Under the pieces are notes generated by a model that saw only the letters and a program-made list of their open reading frames with translations, was not told the origin of the DNA and did no database searches. This document shows, piece by piece, positions 11,105-26,100 of a DNA stretch of 64,000 bases. Numbering within the stretch: the first letter of the stretch is position 1; every line of letters begins with the position of its first letter. A program made the translations under genes and the position numbers. This stretch comes from Kingdonia uniflora (Eukaryota; Streptophyta; Magnoliopsida; Ranunculales; Circaeasteraceae), in contig JACGCM010001245.1 of NCBI GenBank assembly GCA_014058105.1, positions 806,001 through 870,000 on the forward strand, written 5' to 3'.

Positions 11105-14100
11105 GTTAGTTTTCACTCTTTCTAATATATATATATATATATATGTAGAGTTTGTAAAAGATATCTGATGTTTGTTGTAATGTGCAGGTGGTTGTGAAAT
11201 GTAGGCCGCTAACGGAGAGGGAGAGGCATAGGAGTAGAGACATTGTGCAAGTTAGCGATGATAAGGTGATATATAATGTTCTTGTTTTTTTTCTTTTCTT
11301 TCTTGCTATAATTAGTTTATTAAGCAAGTAATGTTGCATTGTGTAGGAGGTTATGCTTTTGGATCCTGATCTGACGAAAGACTATCTTGAAAGAGTTCAA
11401 AATCGTACCAAAGAGAGAAAGTATTGTTTTGATTATGCTTTTGGCTCTGATTCTATCAATGGGGTATGTAACGTTATACTTGTATTTGTTTAAGTTTTTT
11501 TTTTTTTGTGTAGGAGAATTTGTACGAGTTTTGTTTGTAGTTAGTATTTACTCTATGTGAGTAATCTCTATTAAATTAGTATGCCTACCAAGAATTTTAT
11601 CTTACTGAAGCACATGTTGGTCAGTATTGCAGTATGAATTGTTAGATATAGGCCAAGGATGGTAGTCCGCTTGGGAGTACCATTGTTTTACTCTTAATAA
11701 ATTGTAGGAGAGGTTTTTTGTTTTTTGTTTTTGTTATTAAGAGCAACTGTGCATGCGCGTGCGCTATCGCGCATGAGCATTATTTTTGGAGATATTGTTG
11801 GGTTTTGATATTATTTTTGAGTTTTTATTAAATTAATTAGAAAGATCTTTATTTTATTTATGTTCTCCCCTTCTATAAAACCCCAAAGATGTCTATAATA
11901 TATGTTACAACTTTTAGTACAAACAATCGTAGTTAGAGAACCCCATTATCAATATTATATATATTATTAGTGATGAAAAGTATGATGTGAACTATATAAA
12001 TTATCAATACTAAAGAATAGTTTGGAATTTCAGAGAAGATATAAATAATTAAATAAACCTATGAAACCAATTTATAAACCCTAAAGCTTTAAGATCGGAT
12101 TAATATTAGAAGATACTGAATATAGAGTCCTATAGAAGTATATTTCTTTAACAATTTAAGTAATATATTATTTAAAATATATAATTGTGTGATTACTACT
12201 AGGGCATAAAATGGACCGGGAGCGACCCAAAACCCAACCCGAATCCAGCTCCATTTTATAGGGTGTGGAGCAATTTTTAAAACCCATTTTGAAAATGAAG
12301 CGAGTATGGATCTTAAAGTTGCGACCCGACGTGAAACCCGGGGACTGCCAGTAGGCTATAGGTTCTAGCGTGAAACCCGAGGCCCGCCAGTAAGCTATAG
12401 GTCCTAGCGTGAAACCCGGGACCCGCCAGTAAGCTATTTTTGGCGTTTCTTGTCTTCAACTCGTCGACCTCCGGCCTCCTTTTTGTTCTTGCAGTTCCTC
12501 GTCTTCAACTCGTTGACCTCCGGCCTCCTTTTTGTTCTTGCAGTTCCTCGTCTTCAACTCGTTGACCTCCGGCCTCCTTTTCTTTCTTGCAGGCATTGGG
12601 TTTCGAATAGAGTCATGGAGCTCATCTTGAGTTTCTACCCCCTATCTATGGTTGAGTCTCTATAGGTCCTCTTCTCATTGCTACTCGTCCGGCCTCATCC
12701 CTTAAAAGCAAGGTCTCGTCTTCTCTCTTTCTTCGGTCATTCATCCTCTGCTCAACTCTCTTTCTTCTACTCTTCCACCCCCTAAATATCGACCCAACCC
12801 GAAAATATTTAGTTCTTAGCCACTATATTAAGTACTAATCCATCAAAGTTGTAAGTCCCTCAAACCCTAGTTTTAGCACTATATACATGTGCTACTTTGT
12901 TACTGATTATTAATAAGGAATCTGTACGTATTTCTTTACACCATTCTTGGTGAATTTACTGAATTTCTTTATTTCTTTGGAGTTGGTAGTAGGAACAATT
13001 ACATGATAGCTTATTACTAGTTAAATTCATGTAAAATGGGTTGGGGTCAACCCACGACCCGATCCAAAAAAATATGGGTCGACCCGTACGGGTATGGTTT
13101 TGTATAATCTTAAATGGAGCAAGTGTGGGTTTATGGAATGAGACCCAAATGGATATGAATCCGGGTATGGATCTCTAAAAAAAAAAATTGATATGGTTGT
13201 AGATCTATCCCGGACCGCTTCAAATCCGACCCATTTTATGCCCTAATTACCACATGCTTTATAATTGCATTGGCATATTTCTATTATATAGAGTTATGTG
13301 TTTTAAGTGTGTTAGGGGATGAGGTTTTACTGAACATTAGAATTAAATCATTATAAGTCGATATAATATGTATATATGTTTTTTTGTACATACAATGCAT
13401 ATACATTTACAGTACTTGTGATGAGTAATCCGGCTTTGGATTAGTAGAAATTGTATTAAATCATTATTTGCAATGATGGAGTTCTAACAAAGATTTTGTA
13501 TATGATACTGTTTTGAAAAGCAAGACTTTGAACCATTAATTTCACCCTCTTCCATTACGACAAGTTTGGGTATTATAATAGTTTTATCAAGATTAAGTAC
13601 CCAAATGCAAGACTGCCTTGGCTAGCAATGCATAAAAAATGCTTAATAACATGGATCTATTAATAAAGCCAAAGCATAAAATATAATCTGCTAATAACTC
13701 TAAATACGGGATAATTATGTTCCAAATAATGCACTGCGAATATTTACTAGCATAAGTTGTGACTTTAAGCCTGCATTCTTTACTAAACAACTATTAGGTG
13801 CAGCAACTTCTTCCAAAATCATGTATAGGCTTAGCTGGAGAGTGCTTCGAAACATATAAGCTTAAAGGTATTTCACGGAGTACACTGCTGCCAAATATCT
13901 CTATGATCTCCATTTCTTTCAAACATTTTGCCTGCACTATTGCAAACATTTGAGCGATCTCGATTTCTTTCAAACATTTTGCTCGCGCTGGTGTAAGCAT
14001 TTGAACGATCTTCATTTCTTTCAAACATTTTGCCTTAAAATATAACCATATAAATATATCAATATAAAAGAAATAAATCAAATCATGCATTAATTACTTT

Positions 14101-17100
14101 GAGCAATGAACTTCATAAACACTATATAAAAGATTTTTTAAAAGGAAAAGATAGAAAGGTACCTAGAATAACCTGGGAACAATGGGGGGACCTCAATAAA
14201 TATATTCGTAAATGAATTTCACACATTTCACACTATTGTAAACACCAAAGTTATTTTCCACAATTTTAACTATCTTCCAATTATTAACATTTTTGTCAGA
14301 ATCAGCCATTGTTAAATGCTCCTGCAAAATAGGACAATATAATAAAGAGATCCTATTATCACAGGTTTCAAAAAACAAAGATATAGAAAACTATATGCAA
14401 GTTTATGTATGTTTTAATTTGTAAGTTGATGTTTGATCCTTAATCACAGGTTTCAAAGCCGAAGTTAGAGAAATTTATATTAAAAACATAATTGTTAATC
14501 CACGATGATGGCTAGCTTAAACGTTTGTGAAAAGAAAATGCAGACTATTTATAAACATTTTTCTTATAATAGGCTTCTATTAAGTGTGCAGTTTAAATAT
14601 ATTTAGGTCTGATTTGAGGGACGCTTTGGTTGGGCAATATGTGGCTTATGAGTTTGATATTGAGGTTGATAATAATGTACTTCCATAAACATCAAAAGTT
14701 ATCTAGTTTAAATATCCATCATTTCCAAATGATCTAGCAAAAAGTAATCCTTTGTAAAAAACCATATGATGTCAAACCAACAAGATGATACCTCAATAAC
14801 CTTACAACACGTCTTCTCTTTAATCTTTTATCATCTTCTACATAGCAGGGTATGAGATTATTGTTACCTACTTAATCCTAAAACCCAAAGTCTATCTAAT
14901 ACAAAGAGACCTTCAGCCCTAACTAAAGCTACAAAGCAAAAGGAAAATGCTGGAGCGGCAGCCAGATATCATGCATTTAGGAAGTATCATGCATTTAGGA
15001 AGTACAGGGTTTGAGATGGACTTCCCACCAAAGCGGGCGGCCAGTAACTATCCAAGGTTAAATTAGAACTTTAGTACTCTAGGCGATTAAAAGTAAAACT
15101 AAGCTACGAAATCGTTATAGAAATCTACTAAAAGACTTATATTGATTATGCCCACTCAGGAAAAATAAAAGAATCCAAGAAACTGTTAAATCCTAGCATC
15201 CTCCTTTAATCTGACTCACAGGTTGGAGGGAAATGATCTAGGAAGAATCACAATCTCATTAGAAGTAGAAAAGGAAGCTAGAAAATCCACATATTTGTTT
15301 GCTCCTCCAAAAATTCCTATATATCTCAAAAGTTTTAACACCCTCGTTAAGCTTTTCGATAGATTGCATAAGAAAATAGTACTTTCAAGATGAATGTCTT
15401 ATAATTTAATGGGTATCGCAATCACCACTCAACAAATTTATATAAATAAGAAATAGCTGGATAATCAATGTCTAATGAGGGAGTGTTAGGAAAACTGGAT
15501 AATCAACTTACTTGATTCATAACTATATCTAATAATAAATCCAACCCAATCTCATTTTATAACTTTGCCTAGTTCTGGAATTTCAAACGTCCTCCCTAAA
15601 AGGTTTATACATGATGAGAAAGAGCTTATAAGGATTAACAACAAGATTTGTCTTTGACCTAGACAAAACCTGTGAAATTGTTCTTCACCATTCTTTCTTA
15701 TATGTGAAAGTAAATCTAGATACTACTTAACAGTTGAAGTGCAAAGCAAGGACTACTTTTCATTAAGAAAGAAGCAGTATATACTGTAAATCCAACATAA
15801 ACAACAACTATAAACTTCAAAAACAACAACATTATGAATCTTACTTTGAGATATGAAGCCAATATAGGTTTTGAACATATCTGAGGACACATCAATATAC
15901 AACAATATCAAGTAAAATTCAAAACCCATACAACTATAATATTCAAAAACAATAGTAGTATGAATCTTACTTGAGATCTGAAACCAATATAGGTCTTAAC
16001 ACGCCTTGAGAACACATCAATATGCAACGATATCAACTAAAATTCAAAACCTATACAACAATCAAAACCCAATAATATATTTTGTAAGAATTGCCAATAT
16101 ACCAGTTCAGTTCTTACCTAGAAATCGTAAGTGTTTCATACAACTTGTTAAAACCCTAATTTGATTTGATAGTGGAGCTTAATGAGTTCTTCAAGTAAAC
16201 CTAAGTATTTTTTTCTTAAGAAAGTAGAGAAGACGTAAGAAGAAAGAGGTGAGGGAGAGAGATGAGTTTAAGTAGGTTTACTATACATCCTCGAGAAACA
16301 TTTTTTTGTTGTAAATGTAGGGCCATGTTAATTCTTTGTCATGATTTATTCAGCGGACAAGATCTAATTTGAGTTCTGCTTAATATAATCTATACTGTAG
16401 AAAAGTTCATCGTTCCACATCGCGTGATGAACCGTTAAAGCCAAACCATTAAGTTGAGTTTTTTTTTTCTTCTTAATATAGATTTTTGAATGAAATTGTG
16501 GTTCAAAAACAATTTCAATGGATCAAGTATTTATGAATTTTGTAGTTTTTCATTAGTGACACCATTTTATGAATGCTACCATCAGTTTCGAATCTTTAGA
16601 TATAGGCCTCCTATTTTATGAATACTACCATCAAATTTTGTTTCTTTCTTAATTCATGCTCATTTTTCAAAAGAAACCCATAAGTGTTTTTGTACGTATT
16701 TAGACAACTGCAGCCCTCCTTAGTCTAAACTGTGTCTTCTTCCTTACCATGATTGGAGATGCTCTTGTAGTTTACCTTTCTAACAAATTGTGATACTAAA
16801 CTTTTCCAGGATGTCTACAAAAAAGCGGTATCTTCCAAAGTTGCTGGAGTCATTCAGGGTCTCAATGCAACCGTTTTTGCTTATGGTTCAACTGGAAGGT
16901 ACTCCCAAATACTTGGGGTCAAACATGTTGGTTCCTTTTTAGTAACTTGGAAGAGTCTAAGTCAAGTTTGAATTCGTGGAAGTGGATATCATTGCCTTGG
17001 ACATTATGATCAACAAGTATAAAATTCAAATTCACTAAGATACTAAGAATTTTATAAAAACTCTCAATTAACAACTTAATAACAATGAAGGCCATACCCT

Positions 17101-20100
17101 TTATTTATAGAGATGTAACAAAGTTTTTTAAATATCTTTGATTACCATAAAGGAATCCCACTAAACAAACTTACTAATTAAAAGAAACTCATATTTTTAA
17201 TTATAAATAAATTAACAACCTAATTAGTCTATATAAAGTCCCAATAATAATAGAAAAATAAATATACTAAAATAAAGCACTCCTCCTTTAGAAGAGTTCA
17301 ATGAAGAACTTCGATGTGTTGTTGAGGTTTCCTGAATAGTAGCCAAGTTATTTGATGTTCGAACCCTCCCATACAACTTTCCATGGTGAGCAAAGTAGGA
17401 AAAAATCTTGGTTGTTGCACAATAAGTACTCAAGATAACCATCCAGTAGTGCTGGAAATAGAGAATGCCTAGTAGTGCTGGAAATAGGAGACCGGACTCT
17501 ACTTCTAATACGATGAGTAACTGAGGTTGAAATTGATAAAAATCAAGAAAAGCTTTGCTTCCTTCTTCATTTCCTTACTGACTTCCTCAACTTGAAGTTT
17601 GGGCATATGAGAAAGATCCCATAATTCCTCGTTATTTATGGGTTACCTTAATTTAGTAAAGTAGACCACAAATCGTAAACAAGCAGAACCACACTTGACT
17701 GGTTTTCTAATATTAAACTAAATAGTGGATTTGAAGAAGGGACTCATCCGAGATGAGTGAGAGGGTTAAGGGTAAAGGATGGTGTCTTCCCCTTTTTCTC
17801 ACCGTCCATTTTACCTTAAACTTCATCGACTTGTTGACTAACGTTTTACAACATCGTTGCAATCATATGCAGAGTTTCATCGATTCAATCAAATCTGGTA
17901 TGGATTACGGGAGATTTGTATCTACCTTTTTCCGTGCTCACCATTGTTAAATTGAAATTATTTGGGCTGGAGAACCCGAGAGTTTTATTGCTCTGATATC
18001 ACTTTTGATGAAAACAAATAGGCGGAAGCAAATGAATTGATGACCAACAAGTATCAAATTCAACTTCATTTAAGAAACTAAGAATTTTATTAATACTCTC
18101 AAATAACAATGGAGGCGATAGCCTTTATTTATAGAGATCTAACATGGTTTCCTAAATTTCTTGGATTTTCATAAAGTACTCCTAAAACAAATTTTTTAAA
18201 ATAAAAGCAACTTCTATTACTAATTGGAATTAAAATTGCAACCTAATTATTCTAAACAAATCCCTAATAATAATAGGAAACTAAATAAAATGAATATAAT
18301 TAAATAAATAACATAAACATGAGTATATCTGGGAGAGGGAGCTTCGGGATCCATGCGACGTGTCTTTTGATGTGCAGTCACATCACGTTGCCTTTTCTAT
18401 ATATTCTTTTCCGGTCTCTTATATTGCTTTCCATCTTGTAAGGCTTTCTCTTGAGTTATTAAATAAAACTATATTTTCTCAAAAGTAAAAGAAGAAGAAG
18501 AGAGCAGTCTATGTTTTCGGGGTTTTGCATGTCTTCATAATCAACTTACATCGATATTATCATATACTAATCATATTATCCAGATTGGTAAATTGGTAAT
18601 TTGATTTCCAATATGAATTGCAACAACAGAGAAAATCTGTTGGATGTCTGTACTTTGTGCTTTGATATAAAAAAAATCTATGTTTGTTCTGATAGTTGAT
18701 TCTCAACTTCACATCAGGTTATTGCTTCCTTAAATTTTCCCACTCGACAACTTTTGTACATGGGCTGCCAACATTTCAGTGATATATTTATGAGATGATG
18801 ATTTTGACAATGATATTCCTTCATAATTTTGGAGAATTTATTTGCAAGCCCATCTGAGATGTGTTACTCTTTACTAGCGGTAAAACATACACAATGGTTG
18901 GGAGCAAAGGCGATCCTGGACTTATGGTACTCAGTTTGCATACCATTTTTGATCTTATCAAAAAGGACACTAGCTCTGATGACTTTGAAGTAACTTGTTC
19001 CTACATTGAAGTCTACAATGAAGTAGGGAATTTCATTCTGGTTGTATGTAGGTTTATTTTGAATTCATTGTGAGCACTTATGCTTACTTATAGACATTTG
19101 ACATCTTGTTTCTTTCGGATTTTAGGTTATTTATGATCTGCTTGAAAAGTCTTCCGCACATTTAGAGCTTAGAGAGGATCCTGAGCAAGGAATAGTTGTT
19201 GCTGGGCTTAGATGTATTAAAGTAATTTCTTTATCTCATAATCAAATATTTTCTTATAGCTGGAGTCTCTAAACTATGCATGGCCATACGTGGAGGGTAT
19301 TCATTTTGCTCATGCTACTTGAATGATTAATTGGGTAATATTCTAAAGACGCGACAAATCTTGAATTGCTGATTACAATTTTCTTCAATTTCAGGTCAAT
19401 TCTGCTGATAAGATTCTTGAACTCCTAAACTCAGGAAACAGTAGACGGAAAACAGAAAGTACGGAGGCAAATGCAACATCCTCACGGTGAGTAATTGTCA
19501 TTTTATTCTACTCAGTACTGCTTGGTGCATTTGTCTGTTTAGAACTTTAACCAGAGAGGTATTGATACACACTCAGCGTAATGATTGGTCCAGGAAAGTA
19601 TGTGAACTCTAGAATTTCCATTACTTTTTTTTAAAGCTAAGCTGCTTGTGATGGGAATTGATCCCGGGACCTCTTGGTTTTCCAAGCACTAGCCCTAGCA
19701 AACCAAAACTGATCCACTAGTTGTTGTTATTTTTGTTTCTCGTATTGTTTGTGACTCTTTAACTTGCTTTACATATTTGATCTTTCGAAAAAGCTTTTGA
19801 TTTACATGCAAATCTGTGAGATTTGGTACACTTACAAAATTCACATCAAGTAAACTTATGTTCAACATGCATGTCGATCATATTAATATTTTTATTGGCA
19901 TTATAATTTAACAATGTTGTAATATTTTATTGCTAGAAAGAATATTGCCAAACATGCATTAAAGCAAGAAAATGGAAGTAGCTGTTAGCACTTCCTATAA
20001 TAAAATATCTATTCACAGTACTTATTGGAAATCAGAGGGAGAAATAGAGGGCAAATACAGAAACTATTTATATTTCCACAGTAATTAACCAATGTTAGAC

Positions 20101-23100
20101 ATAAATTAACTTATACAAATCTAAATGTTAATTGAGAACAAGTCAAGAGTCAATTGGTACTTTCAGAACAAACAACTTAGACTCATAGGCGTGACTTAAT
20201 CACAATATCCTTTTACCTATTGGGGACGAACAGACTTTGCACCTTTCAATTTGGATGATAATATCTTTTTTCTGGTTTTTTTTCTTTCTTTCTTTGTTTG
20301 TTTGTTTAATTTTACGGTAAAGAGCATTGTATGCAATATTTCTGATTCCTATTTATGATGAGAGGAAATCTCTCTACTTATAAAGAAGACTTCTAGTATC
20401 TCTAGACGCGTTAGGATTTGGGAACAATGAGTAAATGACCAGAGAGACCTTGGGCATCTAAACTTTAGATTTGAGCTGCACAACCCTAATACTGTGCTTA
20501 TGTTTACAACATAAAATGTTGCTCTGCGGAATATACTCCAACTTTAACATACAGTTTTTTTTTGTGTACTTTTCTTGACAGCTCACACGCTGTGTTGGAA
20601 ATTATAGTGAAACGAAAACAGAGAAATAAGTACCGGAATCAAGTTATTCGAGGAAAACTTGCACTAGTTGATCTTGCTGGCAGGTTTGTAGATGTCTAAA
20701 AGAACTTCTCTATTATTTTTATATATGACATGATAGTATGGTAAGTTATTGATAAATCATAAATGTGTAGTGAAAGAGCTTCTGAAACGAATAGTGGAGG
20801 ACAAAAGCTAAGAGACGGAGCCAATATTAACCGTTCCCTTCTTGCATTGGCAAATTGCATCAACGCTCTTGGAAAACAGCAGAAGAAGGGCCTTGCATAC
20901 GTTCCTTACCGCAATAGCAAATTGACGCGGATCCTTAAAGATGGTCTAAGTGGTAATTCTCGAACAGTGATGATTGCTACAGTATCACCTGCTGATAATC
21001 AGTATCACCACACCGTTAATACGTTGAAGTACGCTGATCGAGCTAAAGAGATCAAGACACATATCCAGGTGAGGTTAATAATGAGACTGTGTGTTATCAC
21101 TGCTATATGTCATTGTTAAAGTTTCAACTATATGGAAAGCTACTCATGCTTAATGCCTCTGAAAATTGGTCTTTTTATGACAGACTAACATACTTTGTTT
21201 CTTTTCTTCGAGTTAGGCAACATTGTAAAGCAAGGCCGCTGAAGCAAGACCTTTGAAAACTTTAATCAATCACCAAGATTAGAAATAAACTAGAACTTTT
21301 ATTTCAATTTCAAAAGCCTAGTAAAAATTCTAATTCAATTCTCAATCAAAGCTAACTTCCCTAAACTCTAAATCAAGGAACAGTGCTAACAACAATAAAA
21401 AAAAATTACGAAAGGAAATCCCTTTATTCATGCAATTAGAATTTAAAGAAAAAGGCTAAATTAAAGGGATTTTTAAATCTAAAAGATGCTAAATATATTA
21501 GAGAAGATCATGAAGAGGTGACCTGTGTTATATCAACTATCCTCTCCTTAAGGCGTCGGAGCACCCGAAGCTGGTGGTGCATACTTCACTTTCATTTCTT
21601 GTTCTTCGTCTTCTTTGTGCTAGATTTCCATGAGTTGCAGCTACAACAGAAGATAGAATTCTTGGGAATAGTTTCTAACCAATAAAGATTTATGTCAATG
21701 ATTCTTCAGACGCATAAAAATGAGCTCTCTCGTATGCAATTAGGCACGAATTCCTCCAACATTTATCTCCTCATTTCCTCCGTTGTTACCTCACAAATAT
21801 GCAATTTTATATCATCTTGATTATTTGCTAGTAATTGACTTAAAGTGGTTAAATCATTGTTACCTTCGTGATTATTGTGGTTCGGTGCACGTGAATGTTA
21901 AGGATTGGTCCATGTGGTGTTGTCAAACGGCTATATCTCTGCTAACGTTATGGTTTGCTCGTCACAATATGTGGGTTAACTTGTAGTGGTGCTGATGTGG
22001 TACCCATGGCTGAAGTTTGGTATAACATGAAGCTCTGCAACATCATCTTCGATTGAGTTTTCAAGTCGTTCGATGCGGGCTTCTTCTACGGCTGAGTTCG
22101 TCGCCTTCGACTTTTCTTGTTTGGCTAGTGTAAAAAGAAAATAATATCTCTTGGAACGAACCACTTTCTTGATACCAAGTTGATGTTAAGCAAGGTCACA
22201 CAAGCAAGACATTTGAAAACTTTAATCAAATACCAAGATTTAAAATAAACTAGAACTTTAACCTTTATCTTAAAAACCCCTGATACAATTTATACTACTC
22301 AATTTTCAAGCAAAGCTAACTCCCGCTAACCCTAAACCAAAGACCTCTTTATAGATTAGGGGAGTCCGAACCAAAAATGAAAACTTTTTCTAAAGGAAAT
22401 CCCTTTATCCGTGCGAATAGAATATAAATAAAAAGCTAAATTAAAGAGATTTCTAAAATTAATAGATACTAAACTATTAAAGAAAATTCTAGAGAGGAGA
22501 GAATGCTAGATACAAATTAGGGGACCCTTGTGGGTGGGAAGATGGCATGCGTCATATTACAGCAAGCGATTCAGCAATGACGTTTAAGTTGATAAGTTCT
22601 ATATTTTGGGAAGTAAACTATATTGTTCCTAAAAATTGTTTTACGTGTATATTTTCCAAAAATAGTATACTTGTAATCTTCTCCAAACATATATACTCAT
22701 GTTGGTATATCCCAACAACGACTGCACTCCACTTCTGTAGTTGGCGCCCATAAGACATCCATCAAGACTAGAATTCTGGGACTAAGACCGGATACATGAA
22801 CTTATCTTAATTATGATTTTGGAGATAGACTCTAGGCAATCAAACATATAGAGATTATTTACTTGACCGCGATTGAAAAAATATTTCATCCGATAGAAAA
22901 ATGATAACTTGTAGATTTCTCAAAGATTATCTTCAGCCCTTTGTAGCACCATTTGCATGGTTTTATATAAATTCACAGTTTTATTCTACCAAAGTTATCT
23001 TATCTCCCCCATACGTCTTGTTAAATCCATCGATATTTAGTCAATTAGTATCATTCTTCTTGTTCTGTTTAGATTCTTCATTTGTATCTCTGAAGCTTTA

Positions 23101-26100
23101 AATTTATATTAGTTCCACATTGGATGCCATGGATAGTTTGCAACTGATGATAGATGATAATATTATGTTTTTTCTTTTTTTATCTATTTCCAGAAAAACA
23201 TCGGCACGGTGGATACGCATGTTGAGGACTACCAACGTATGATCGACAATCTTCAGGTAAACTAGTGTAAACTGATTACGCGGAAGCCTGATAATCAAGA
23301 TGAACACTTAGTATACTGAATTGGGGAAGAAATTAGATTCTTGAGGAACCCTAATTTTGATTTATTAAAACCTTTCTTTTACATAAAAAACTAACTACTG
23401 GAGAAAGTAAAGAGTGCCTCCCTTTATAGAACTAGAGAGAGAGACCAACTATTGTGGTGTACGCCCTACCTAGGGATGTGCTACATCAAACCCTCTCTCT
23501 GCAGAAGAATTTGACCACGAATTCAACCGGCCGGTGTAATCGGAAAATAAAATTGGGTCCCTCTGTTGAAAATATGTTTCCAATATCCATGAATCTTCTG
23601 AATCAGGCTTGCCCACCCAATGCACCTTGTACATATGATAGACACCTCTCTTTGGCGTCTCATTTATACTCCTCTCTAAGACGGTGTCAATACAGTCAAA
23701 CTCGTGTTGCTGCGGAAGAGGAATCAGTAAAGTAATAGGTGGCACATGATCACCAACAAAAGGATAAATGAGACTCATATTAACAACGTAAGATCCTCAT
23801 ATATGCCGCGGGAGGTCAAGCTTGTAAGCTTTCTCCCCAATACGCTGAACAATATGGAAATGACCCGCTCACCGAAGGGCTAATTTGGAACCTACCCCAG
23901 AACGACACTCCTCAATATACAGCATAACCAAATCACATAGCTGAAAACTGACCTGTCGACGATGTGTATCTGTCTATGCCTTATAGGAGGCATATGTCTA
24001 TGCTAATCGTGTGTGGACGCTCTCATGGATACGCTGTATCGATATGGCAAACTCTACAACAGAGGAAAAAACTGGAACCGTCGGGGGTATATATGCCAAA
24101 TCTAGAACTGTATCTGGCGATCGCCCTTGGACAATCATAAATGGAGACAACCCCGTAGACCTGTTGACAGAGTTGTTAAAAGCGAACTCTGCCTGAGTAA
24201 AAGCGAACACCCAATCCTCTGAACTATCCCCAATCGTGGCTCATAATAGGTTACCCAAGCTTTTGTTAACAACCTCCGTTTGCCCATCGGTCTGAGGATG
24301 AAATGCTGTGGAGAACTGTAATTTGCAACATAAATAGCCCCATAATAACCACCAAAAATGACATGTGAACCTGACGTCTCTGTCTGACGTGATAGATCGT
24401 GGAATACCATGTAGACGAGCGATCTCCCGAAAGTACAAGTAAGCAACATGAGTAGCATCATTTGTTCGAGAACAGGGAATGAAATGTGCCATCTTGGAAA
24501 GCCTATCGACGACAACGAAAACTGAATCAAGGCCCTTCACTGTCACTAGTAATCTTGTCACAAAATCTGTTACAAAATCCATAAAGACATCTTGCCAGGA
24601 TGCCTCAGGAATGGGTAAGGGTATGTATAGACCAGTGTTTTACTGAGTTCCCTTAGCTATCTGACAAGTATAGCACCACTGAATGAACTGGTTGACATCA
24701 CGCCGCATGTTGGGCCAAAAATATCTTTCTTGCATAGACGACATCGTCTTGGCCACTCCAAAATGTCCACCAAGTCCCCCACTATGTATCTCAGCAATGA
24801 CACTATCTCGAACTGACGACATAGGGATGCATAGTGTAGACTTACGGAACAAATACCCGTCCTGTATAAAGTACTCACCACTCCCCACACCCTCCTGTGC
24901 GAGACAATCACCAAAAACAGGACCAAAGAACTCATCTGTAGCATAAAGATCACGTAATGTCCCAAACCCAAATATTGAAGCTCGGAGAGTAACCAGAACC
25001 TCTTTGTGTCTACTAAGATCATCTGTGACCGTGTTCTCCTTTCCTTTAACGTGCTGAGTGCTGAACGTATAGTCTTGGAGAAAGTTGAACCACTTCGCCT
25101 GTCTATCAGAAATAACCCGTTGCTGACTGTGTATATGGTGTAACGCATCATGGTTTATGTGAAGAATAAACTCCCTGTGTACCAAATAGTGCCTCCAATG
25201 AGTAAGTGAACGGACAACAGCTAGAAGCTCAATGTCATAAGTGGAATAACATAATTGTGGACCTGAAAGCTTCTGAACGAAATACGCGACTGGTTTCCCC
25301 CCTTGAGAAAGAACTGCCCCAATACCAGTTTTACACGCATCGGTGTGTACATGGAACAACTATGTAAAGTCGAGTAGCGCTAGAATAGGAGCTGATGTCA
25401 ACCTATCCTTTTTCGTTACAAAAGCCGCAGCTGCCTCCGTCCCCCACACAAATGGGACATCTCGCATTAAATCGGTTAGTGGTGTCATGATCGTACTAAA
25501 ACCCTGAATAAACCTCCTATAAAATGTAGCTAACCCGTGGAAACTCCGAACCTGTGAAGTCAATGTAGGAACTGGCCAATCCCTGATAGCCTGAACGTTT
25601 CTATCGTCAACCCGTATGCCGTCAGCTGACACCACAAATCCCAGAAACTGTACTGAATCAACCATGAAAGAGTACTTCTTCAACGGAAGAAATAGCTTGT
25701 TGTCCCGGGGGACTCCAAGAATGGTGGTGATGTGCTACAAGTGTTCTTCCTCGGTCTTGCTGTAGATTAGGATATCATCGAAGTAGACAACAACAAATTT
25801 GTTAATATACTTTCGCAATGCCTCTGTCATCAATCTCATAAACGTTGACATGGCGTTAGATAGGCCGAAAGGCATGAATTCTATTCAAATAGACCATCAT
25901 TAGTTTTGAACGCTGTCTTCCACTCATCACTTGGTCTCATACAAATCTGGTGGTACCCACTGCGAAGATCGAGTTTGGAGAACACCTTGGTGCCGTGCAA
26001 GCTGTCAATCATATCCTCTAATCGCGGAACCGGGAAACGGTACTTAACCGTTATCTTGTTGATAACTCTATTATCAACACACATCCGCCAGCTGCCATCT

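Larger units (their letters stand above)
12200..13245. mobile_element. hAT-type non-autonomous element in intron 3 (1,046 bp)
   Basis: Perfect 15-bp inverted termini, TAGGGCATAAAATGG at the left and its complement at the right. Flanking 8-mers are ATTACTAC (12192-12199) and ATTACCAC (13246-13253), a hAT-length duplication with one mismatch. The interior holds two different small tandem arrays and GACCC/GGGTC-rich subterminal sequence on both sides, but no transposase coding region. Confidence 0.88.
13246..16809. other. Rest of intron 3; repeats but no recognised gene
   Basis: AT-rich DNA with three small direct-repeat arrays listed separately. Sequence near 16120-16290 read on the minus strand resembles the start of a transcribed unit (AG-rich, then an ATG), and 13794-14090 is open on the minus strand, so an unidentified older transposon may be present; I could not define its ends. 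Confidence 0.4.

Noticed and set aside
13246..16809. Search for a further CACTA or Helitron in the rest of intron 3
   Set aside because: No paired terminal repeat with a target duplication was found; the TTTTTTTGTTGTAAATG near 16304 lacks a partner end.
19630..19700. Sequence resembling a tRNA B box (GGGAATTGATCCCGGGACCTC)
   Set aside because: No A box, anticodon stem or acceptor pairing was found around it; it is more likely an old SINE-like or repeat fragment.
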